DNA from: Shewanella canadensis | GTDB taxonomy: Bacteria > Pseudomonadota > Gammaproteobacteria > Enterobacterales > Shewanellaceae | Assembly (NCBI RefSeq): GCF_003966225.1 | Contig: NZ_RXNU01000001.1 | Location: 434,001-498,000, forward strand | Direction of reading: 5' to 3' | Length of the DNA stretch: 64,000 nucleotides | In this document: piece by piece, positions 57,974 through 64,000 of the stretch | Numbering within the stretch: position 1 is the stretch's first letter | Layout of the letters: every line of letters begins with the position of its first letter | Program-made: the position numbers and the translations under genes | Notes under the pieces: model-generated | What the model saw: the letters and a program-made list of their open reading frames with translations, nothing else | What the model was told of the DNA's origin: nothing | Databases searched by the model: none

Positions 57974-60421
57974 ATGATTGATATTAACGTTCCTCAAGAT
58001 ACTTGGCTAAAATGGCAAGCGTCAATTGACCTTATTACCCGCATCTCAAACTGCGTGGGCGTATTGAGAGTCGTGGATGCTGAGGATCAACTATGTGCGA
58101 AAATTAGTGCTGGGCTAAAAGCTGAAGACTCCGGATCTTTTGAGGCCATCAATGTTAAGGATACCAGTGAAAGGGTCTCTATTGCCTTGCTATGGCCATC
58201 GAAAGCCATCTTTGGTGAGCTCTCTTTCTACTTCATCGAACAAACCGATAAAGCCGAGGGACTGACGGACTGTTTAGCACAAACCAAGCAACTTGCACGT
58301 CTTACTGCGGATAATATCGAGCTCCATCTGGCTGAGCTTTATCGTCAGTATCGTAGCCAAGAATCTCAGATTAGAGGCCGTGTCTCTAACGGGGACCAAA
58401 TTGATTTACAGCTCTTTATTGATAGCCTGAAAGAACATGTTTGGATGAAAGATACTGATGGACGTTACGTCATTTTCAACCGAAGTGTCGAAAAATCATG
58501 GGGGAAAACCCGTGAAGAGATCATCAACAAGACAGATGAAGAGTTATTTGTTGCCGATTTAGCCGAAGAGTTTATTCAAGCCGATACGGAAGCCATTAAT
58601 AAGGGCGAGCAGATCACGGCTGGCGAGTGTGAGGGACAACATGCCGAGATCGATAGATACTGGTTGGAGACATCAAAAGTTCCTGTAGTGACAGATGATG
58701 GTTGCCTTAAAGGGGTCATAGGACTCTCCAGAAATATCTCTCAACATAAGGCAATACAAGAACAGTTAGAGCTTTCCGGACGGGTATTTGAAAACTCTGT
58801 CGAAGGGGTGATGATCACCGACCGGGATGGCAAGATCATAGAAACTTATGGGGCTTTCTCTGAAATTACCGGGTATTCGAGGGAAGAGGTGTTAGGTAAA
58901 AATCCCAGCATGTTCAGCTCCGGTCGACATGATAAAGCCTTCTATGATGACCTGTGGACAGGTTTGTTGCACAAGGGGAGATGGCACGGTGAGATCTGGA
59001 ATCGACGCAAGAATGGCGCCATCTTTCCGCAGTTGGTTACCCTTAGCTCGATGCTTGGTGATGATGGGTTGGTGCGATATTTCGTTGCCGTGTTTACGGA
59101 TATTTCGGCGCAGAAGAAAAATGAAGAGCAGCTGGCCCACCTTGCTTACCATGACCCTTTGACCAACCTACCGAACAGGATGACATTGACTGCCCAGATT
59201 GAGCAGGAGCTCCGTCATGCTCATCATCAAGGCTCTCAGTTGGCTATTGTGTTTATCGATGTGGACCTGTTTAAGCAGATCAATGATAGTTTCGGTCATC
59301 TTATGGGTGATGAGATCTTGGTGGAACTGGCTAACAGGTTAACGGCTAAAAAAGGCGCCGAGGATACACTGGCGCGTATTGGCGGCGATGAATTTGTCGT
59401 GTTGTTTCCAGGGGGCGGAGGCAGTGAAGAGCTCACTTTAGCCCTGAGTAAGTTAAGGGAAGCGTTCGAACAGCCTTTTTCTGTCGGGGAGAACGATCAG
59501 GTCAGGTTGACCGCCAGTATGGGCGTCTCTGTTTACCCTCATGATGGTAAGGACGGTTATACCCTGTTAAGAAATGCGGATGCGGCTAAACACAGGGCTA
59601 AGCAGGACAGTCGTAACAGTTATGCTTTTTATACCGAGTCTCTGACCTTGGAGTCACGAGAGCACCTTAAGCTGCAAAGTGCACTGCATATGGCTCTGGA
59701 GGAGGGTAACTTCCATCTGGTTTACCAGCCGAAACTTAACTTCAACAGTCTTAAAACTGTGGGTTTCGAGGCCTTGCTCAGGTGGGAGGATCCTGTCTTA
59801 GGCGTTATCTCTCCTGGGATATTTATTCCCGTCGCTGAGAAGATAGGCCTGATTAATTCGATTGGCAGTTGGGTATTGAGAGAGGCATGCCTGCAAGGTG
59901 TTAAGTGGAATGAGCAGGGCAAAATATTTGGTCGTATTGCGGTGAATATCGCCGGTCAACAGATAAAGCGGAGCTCATTTGTCGAAGAGGTCAAACAGAT
60001 CCTGAATGAGACAGGCTTTCCTGCTCAGTCGTTGGAGCTTGAGGTTACCGAGAGCTTTATGATGTCGGATCCCGAAGTGGCTATTCGCGATCTCAGGGTG
60101 TTAGGGGAGCTAGGCGTTGAGCTCTCTGTCGATGATTTTGGCACCGGCTACTCGTCACTTAATTATCTGAAAAAGCTGCCTATTCATAAGTTAAAAATCG
60201 ATCAGTCTTTTGTCAGGGACATTCCTTCTGACGCTAATAACACCGCCATTGCTAAGGCTGTGATTGCCTTGGGTCATGCGTTGAATTTACAAGTTATTGC
60301 GGAGGGAGTTGAAACTGAGGAACAAGCCGATTTTTTACGTGAAAGCGGCTGTGATGAAGTGCAGGGATACCTCTATAGTAGACCGCAGCTCCCCACAGAA
60401 CTACTTAACTTCTTACTCTGA
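57974..60421 (+). CDS. Hybrid GGDEF-EAL c-di-GMP protein with PAS sensors
   Basis: The 815-residue, cytoplasmic product has an N-terminal GAF-like domain (about 10-110), two PAS domains (about 145-260 and 270-390; NSVEGVMITDRDGKI), a GGDEF domain with the intact motif GGDEF at 470-474, and an EAL domain with EAL at 599-601, plus DDFGTGYSSL and the ESF..S Glu residues. Both catalytic motifs look intact, so it may make, degrade, or switch between the two. No membrane helix is present. A TTG/ATG start ambiguity is not evident. It stands alone. Confidence 0.93.
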   Translation: MIDINVPQDTWLKWQASIDLITRISNCVGVLRVVDAEDQLCAKISAGLKAEDSGSFEAINVKDTSERVSIALLWPSKAIFGELSFYFIEQTDKAEGLTDCLAQTKQLARLTADNIELHLAELYRQYRSQESQIRGRVSNGDQIDLQLFIDSLKEHVWMKDTDGRYVIFNRSVEKSWGKTREEIINKTDEELFVADLAEEFIQADTEAINKGEQITAGECEGQHAEIDRYWLETSKVPVVTDDGCLKGVIGLSRNISQHKAIQEQLELSGRVFENSVEGVMITDRDGKIIETYGAFSEITGYSREEVLGKNPSMFSSGRHDKAFYDDLWTGLLHKGRWHGEIWNRRKNGAIFPQLVTLSSMLGDDGLVRYFVAVFTDISAQKKNEEQLAHLAYHDPLTNLPNRMTLTAQIEQELRHAHHQGSQLAIVFIDVDLFKQINDSFGHLMGDEILVELANRLTAKKGAEDTLARIGGDEFVVLFPGGGGSEELTLALSKLREAFEQPFSVGENDQVRLTASMGVSVYPHDGKDGYTLLRNADAAKHRAKQDSRNSYAFYTESLTLESREHLKLQSALHMALEEGNFHLVYQPKLNFNSLKTVGFEALLRWEDPVLGVISPGIFIPVAEKIGLINSIGSWVLREACLQGVKWNEQGKIFGRIAVNIAGQQIKRSSFVEEVKQILNETGFPAQSLELEVTESFMMSDPEVAIRDLRVLGELGVELSVDDFGTGYSSLNYLKKLPIHKLKIDQSFVRDIPSDANNTAIAKAVIALGHALNLQVIAEGVETEEQADFLRESGCDEVQGYLYSRPQLPTELLNFLL

Positions 60422-60423
60422 TT

Positions 60424-60504
60424 GACGTTCCTCAGTTATCCCGCTCGGCAGAAACTCGTCTCGGCTTAAGCCGGTATCTGTGCGCCTGAATTGAGCGGGA
60501 GCGT
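60424..60504. repeat. Nested inverted repeats between convergent genes
   Basis: Outermost GACG (60424-60427) / CGTC (60501-60504), next CCCGCTC (60440-60446) / GAGCGGG (60493-60499), and a central perfect palindrome CGGCTTAAGCCG (60462-60473). There is no T-run. It might stop transcription from both sides or be a structured repeat. Confidence 0.5.
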
Positions 60505-60520
60505 CGATCTAATCATTAAC

Positions 60521-61204
60521 TCACCGGATACCCGATGGGTCCTCAAGTTGAATGACCTCGCCGGATCGCATCCTATCGAGATGAACATTGCCAATTCTGA
60601 CTCTGACTAACCTCAGAGTTGGAAAACCTGCCGCCGCAGTCATCTTTCTTATCTGACGATTTTTCCCTTCGCTTATCGTGATCGATACCCAGCTCATCGG
60701 TCCATGTTTAGGGTCACGGGGTTTACGTCCATTAGACGGTAATTCAGGTTCATTTTTCAGTTTAAACGCCTTGCAGGGCAGGGTATGGTATTTTTCGCCT
60801 TTGATGCCTATCTCGACCCCTGTTTGCAGCTTAAGTATGGCGGCGTCATCGATGTCACCATCGACCTGCACATAATATTCTTTCGCTACTTTTTTACTGC
60901 GAACTTGGTGGCTGACCATGCCATCGGTAGTCAGTAACAGTAGCCCTTCAGAGTCATGATCGAGTCTGCCAATTGCCATTGTGCCGGCAGGGAACAGGGC
61001 CAGTTCGGCGAGCAGCTTTTTACTCTTTCTTCTTTCCGGGACAAATTGACTCAGGTAGCCATAGGGCTTGAAAATTTTATAGTGGTGATGTGGTTGAGAC
61101 GCATCCCTTATCGATACACATTTAGTATTGAACTCATCGGAGGTATCGTTATTCGTTTGCAGTTGTGGTATCGGTTTATCTTCAGGCATCTCTGGTTTAG
61201 TCAT
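60521..61204 (-). CDS. rluE: Pseudouridine synthase RluE family (23S rRNA)
   Basis: RsuA-family enzyme without an S4 domain; RluE modifies 23S rRNA U2457. The 227-residue product has the catalytic Asp in GRLDHDSEGLLLLTTDG, the KIFKPYGYLSQF opening and EGKNRQIRKMTAAAGFPTLRLVR. The first 40 residues are extra and polar (MTKPEMPEDKPIPQLQ); there is no good ribosome-binding site at ATG 61204, so the true start is not sure. Confidence 0.85.
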   Translation of the reverse strand: MTKPEMPEDKPIPQLQTNNDTSDEFNTKCVSIRDASQPHHHYKIFKPYGYLSQFVPERRKSKKLLAELALFPAGTMAIGRLDHDSEGLLLLTTDGMVSHQVRSKKVAKEYYVQVDGDIDDAAILKLQTGVEIGIKGEKYHTLPCKAFKLKNEPELPSNGRKPRDPKHGPMSWVSITISEGKNRQIRKMTAAAGFPTLRLVRVRIGNVHLDRMRSGEVIQLEDPSGIR

Positions 61205-61340
61205 CTGTTTAGAGCTTCACACAGTATAACCTGAACAGAGAATAGGAGGGGAGCCGCGAGCGGATTAAAACTGAGGGGGGAATCTCTAAATAGTCTGTTA
61301 CCACCTTGGATTAAGGGGCTGTCACTCGTTTATAATTACT

Positions 61341-61358
61341 AATGACAGCGTTGTCATT
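61341..61358. promoter_or_regulatory. LacI-type operator (NagR-like) before nagB
   Basis: AATGACAGC-GTTGTCATT is an 18-bp palindrome with a central CG and one mismatched pair, the form of a LacI-family operator. NagR, of that family, controls chitin and GlcNAc genes in Shewanella; I link the site by symmetry and position only. A TATAAT at 61331-61336 lies just upstream, so a bound repressor would cover the start region. Confidence 0.6.
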
Positions 61359-61424
61359 TTTGGTTATAGTAATGTTATCAAGTATTGGTTATGTATCTAA
61401 CTGGGTGTGGGTGGTTCTGAAATT

Positions 61425-62213
61425 ATGCAAATCGTCATTTTAAAAGATAGTGCCGAAGTCGCTGCTTATGGAGCTAATATCTTCATTAAGCAATTACAAA
61501 AGAAGGCGAATTCTGTTTTAGGTTTGGCGACAGGATCTACCCCGGTCTCATTATATCGAGGTCTGATCGAGGCGTGTGATGCTAAGCTGATCTCTTTTAA
61601 GGATGTGACCAGCTTTAATCTCGATGAATATCTGGGGCTGAAGGGGACACACCCACAAAGTTATCGTTATTTCATGAATGAACAGTTGTTTAATCATATC
61701 GATATCATTAAGGCACAAACTTATGTTCCGCCTGGAGATGCCGAGAATCCACTCGAAGCCTGTGTGGGTTATGAGGAGAAGATAAAAGCCGCCGGTGGTA
61801 TCGATATTCAGCTGCTGGGCATTGGTCGTAACGGTCACATAGGTTTCAATGAGCCCTCATCAGGCTTAATGTCACGTACTCGTGTAAAGACATTGACCAA
61901 GGCCACTATCGAAGATAATGCCCGATTCTTTCGTGATGATGAATATCAGCCCCACCTGTCGATTACTATGGGGATTGGTACCATCTTAGATGCTAAGAAG
62001 GTGGTGTTATTGGCAACGGGTGAGAATAAAGCCGATGCCATTTTGGCTACAGTGGAAGGACCGTTGATGGCCGCATGCCCCGCCTCTGCGCTGCAACTGC
62101 ACACCGACGCCGTTTTGGTGATAGATGAGGCCGCAGCATCTAAACTGTCAGACCGTGATTTTTATAAGCACATCGAAAATGAAAATCAGAAGCTGATGGC
62201 TAAACTCCCCTAG
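61425..62213 (+). CDS. nagB: Glucosamine-6-phosphate deaminase
   Basis: Converts glucosamine 6-phosphate to fructose 6-phosphate plus ammonia. The 262-residue product has [19 protein letters not shown], the catalytic Asp region [24 protein letters not shown] with the active-site His, and STRV-like [12 protein letters not shown] 61425 starts the family-typical MQIVIL; a GTG at 61407 would add six residues. No nagA, nagK or transporter is nearby. Some Shewanella use an unrelated SIS-type NagB-II instead, so a canonical NagB is worth noting. Confidence 0.94.
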   Translation: MQIVILKDSAEVAAYGANIFIKQLQKKANSVLGLATGSTPVSLYRGLIEACDAKLISFKDVTSFNLDEYLGLKGTHPQSYRYFMNEQLFNHIDIIKAQTYVPPGDAENPLEACVGYEEKIKAAGGIDIQLLGIGRNGHIGFNEPSSGLMSRTRVKTLTKATIEDNARFFRDDEYQPHLSITMGIGTILDAKKVVLLATGENKADAILATVEGPLMAACPASALQLHTDAVLVIDEAAASKLSDRDFYKHIENENQKLMAKLP

Positions 62214-63992
62214 TCAATTACAAGTTTCGCCTGGGACATCTGGGCTGTTTTCATAACTTATCTGATTTTTTCCGCATTGTTTGGCCTGATAGAGTTGCTG
62301 ATCGGCAAGTGAAATCAGTTGCTCTAGGGTGAAGTGAGCCGGACTTCCGTGGGCCAGTCCTATACTCGCGGTTACCTGAAGTTCGTTACTGTCAGCAATA
62401 AATGCATGCTTTGCAATGCTCTCACACAGGTGTTTAGAGATAGTCGAAGCTTCTCTGAGTCGAGTCTTGGGTAGCAATAAAATAAACTCCTCACCTCCCC
62501 AGCGAGCCGCGATATCTTGCTGCCTGAGACTCTTGTTCAATAGTGTTGCAAATTGAACAAGAACGTCATCGCCGACAGTATGACCATATGTGTCGTTGAT
62601 GACCTTGAAGTAGTCAATGTCGATAATGATCATTGATACCCCAACTTTTGTCTTTTTTTGCTTCCAGAATATTGGGGTTATCTCATAGAAAGCCCGGCGA
62701 TTATTGAGTCCCGTCAGAGGATCTGTCTTGGCCTGATGTTCGGCAATGATCTTCTCTCTTTCTGTGGCGCGAAATTTGACAGCCAGCGCCAATGCCAATA
62801 ACACTATGTCGATGAGAATGCCGATTTCGGCAGCGCGATAGGTCACATCGGTAAATGGAATGAATCCCCAAACCGCCATGCCTGTGACAGCGGCACCTGT
62901 CATCGAAGATGTAGATGCCAGTAAAAATACCTTAGCGCTGGGATTGCCGGCCTTAAGTGCCAGAAGACCAAGCAGTATCATCATAAATGAGAATAGAAGC
63001 ATAAAGTCGAAGGCAAAAAAGAGCCCAAGAACCTGATCGCCGGCGATGAAGGCCATAAGCAGCAGTAGAGGGAACAGGATGCAGATAAGCTTGGTGAGTT
63101 TATAGGTGCCAGGCAGGAAGGATTTTACCCGTAAAAAGCGTAACGCAAACAGCAGGCCTGTCACATTGAAGAGCATCATCAATACCGGATTTGCCCATTG
63201 CTGCCATTGTGGAAACTCAGGCCATAGCCACTGATAACCATGGCCTGTATAGGACAAGTTCATCAATAGAAATCCAAACAAAAACATCGAGTATAAGAGG
63301 TAGCTGATGCTTCTCATCCCGATAAATAACAATATGTTGTAAATAAGCAGGCAGAGTACTGCACCATAGAGGAAGCCATAGCTATAACTTTGGAATTGGG
63401 ATCGTTCTAGTGCTGTATCCAGATTTGAAAAGTATATTGGCAAGACCATAGGATCAGGTGATTCGATACGAATTAATACCGTCGTTTCCCCCGGTGTGAA
63501 GTCATGATCGAAGCTGAAATACCTGTCGTTTAAATTGCGCTTGGTAAAAGAACTTCTATCTCCAGAATATTGAGTTACCACCTGTCTGAATGCGGTCGTT
63601 CGTGTCGGAATATAGTGAATGTCTACACTATCTAGCCAAGATGTTGCTATCTGGATTCGCCTATTAACCGGGGAGGTTAGCGGATTTTGAACATTAAAAG
63701 CCAACCAGATAGGTTTAGAGCCAATACCGAAGCTGAGCACGCTTGAATGAGAGGCTGTAAAATCCCCTTGTAAATAGGCTGCTAGGGCCGAGTTAACAGA
63801 GAGCGGCTGCTGCTCTTGAAGAAAGAGGAGCTCTTTACCTATCGGCTGTTTAAATACGTTTGAGGTATCTAAAGGTGCAGCGAGTACAGGCAATAGGAAT
63901 GATAATATTGCTAAGAGTGTGGATACTAGGGCGAGAGTAACACGCTGCATAGTTGAAGCCAGTGCAAACCTTAGGTTAGAACTTTTGCTCAT
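62214..63992 (-). CDS. Diguanylate cyclase with 7TM-DISM sensor
   Basis: The 592-residue product has a signal peptide, a periplasmic 7TMR-DISMED2-type beta domain (about 45-190), seven membrane helices (about 205-405) and a GGDEF domain with GGEEF at 499-503. The I-site RQQD sits five residues before it. It is likely a sensor-coupled c-di-GMP synthase, perhaps recognising carbohydrate-like ligands through the DISMED2 domain. Its stop codon abuts that of nagB with no gap. Only 8 bases lie upstream of ATG 63992, so its promoter and start cannot be checked; ATG 63950 is an alternative. Confidence 0.92.
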   Translation of the reverse strand: MSKSSNLRFALASTMQRVTLALVSTLLAILSFLLPVLAAPLDTSNVFKQPIGKELLFLQEQQPLSVNSALAAYLQGDFTASHSSVLSFGIGSKPIWLAFNVQNPLTSPVNRRIQIATSWLDSVDIHYIPTRTTAFRQVVTQYSGDRSSFTKRNLNDRYFSFDHDFTPGETTVLIRIESPDPMVLPIYFSNLDTALERSQFQSYSYGFLYGAVLCLLIYNILLFIGMRSISYLLYSMFLFGFLLMNLSYTGHGYQWLWPEFPQWQQWANPVLMMLFNVTGLLFALRFLRVKSFLPGTYKLTKLICILFPLLLLMAFIAGDQVLGLFFAFDFMLLFSFMMILLGLLALKAGNPSAKVFLLASTSSMTGAAVTGMAVWGFIPFTDVTYRAAEIGILIDIVLLALALAVKFRATEREKIIAEHQAKTDPLTGLNNRRAFYEITPIFWKQKKTKVGVSMIIIDIDYFKVINDTYGHTVGDDVLVQFATLLNKSLRQQDIAARWGGEEFILLLPKTRLREASTISKHLCESIAKHAFIADSNELQVTASIGLAHGSPAHFTLEQLISLADQQLYQAKQCGKNQISYENSPDVPGETCN

Positions 63993-64000
63993 TAGTGTTA

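Overview
The window is an ordinary stretch of gammaproteobacterial chromosome. Gene order and protein character point to a marine Shewanella or a very close relative: miaA-hfq-hflX-hflK-hflC followed by petABC-sspA-sspB, an arginine-catabolism cluster (succinylornithine aminotransferase, astA, astD) followed by a DUF1338 gene, arcA, a lysine-riboswitch aspartokinase, prfB-lysS, a GlyGly-CTERM secreted protease and several c-di-GMP enzymes. Assignment to Shewanella is an inference from protein resemblance and synteny; there is no rRNA here to settle it. No tRNA or rRNA gene, complete insertion sequence, prophage, CRISPR array or obvious genomic island was seen.

Layout. 1-4.2 kb: 3' end of miaA, hfq, hflX, hflKC. 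4.5-8.3 kb: cytochrome bc1 complex petABC, then sspAB. 8.4-13.1 kb: pabA-type glutamine amidotransferase, an S9 lipoprotein peptidase and an HDOD protein. 13.1-18.7 kb: a MITE-like repeat, then astC/argD, astA, astD and a DUF1338 enzyme. 18.7-24.3 kb: fbp (minus), a dipeptidyl peptidase IV homologue, arcA (minus) and a DUF3293 protein behind two CRP-like sites. 24.5-27.4 kb: lysine riboswitch, lysC, an AotO-like zinc deacylase. 27.4-34.9 kb: a small lipoprotein, a 1302-residue M36 metalloprotease, asnC, rluA and three small genes, nearly all on the minus strand. 35.1-41.2 kb: ldhA, dienelactone hydrolase, DUF3332 lipoprotein, spermidine-synthase-like protein, ahpC, ahpF. 41.4-49.1 kb: membrane diguanylate cyclase, a YjfB-like motility protein with its own sigma-28 promoter, a thioredoxin/CcdA-like fusion, an OmpA-like protein, ohrR, a GlpD-like oxidase and a chemoreceptor. 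49.2-54.9 kb: a 1440-residue formate dehydrogenase/GltD fusion and a pentapeptide-repeat ion channel. 55.1-64 kb: prfB with its programmed frameshift, lysS, a PAS-GGDEF-EAL protein, rluE, nagB and a 7TM-DISM diguanylate cyclase.

Functional themes: respiration and redox control (petABC, arcA, ldhA, the formate dehydrogenase fusion), peroxide defence (ahpCF, ohrR), peptide and amino-acid use (two S9 peptidases, the M36 protease, ast genes, lysC), and motility or c-di-GMP signalling (three GGDEF proteins, a chemoreceptor, the YjfB-like protein).

I did not find a clearly undescribed system. The best leads are the single-chain formate dehydrogenase with a built-in GltD-type diaphorase, a tandem 46-nt double-hairpin repeat whose two copies differ by compensatory changes, a perfect 31-bp palindrome abutting a ribosome-binding site, a pentapeptide-repeat potassium-channel-like protein, and a thioredoxin domain fused to a CcdA-like membrane domain.
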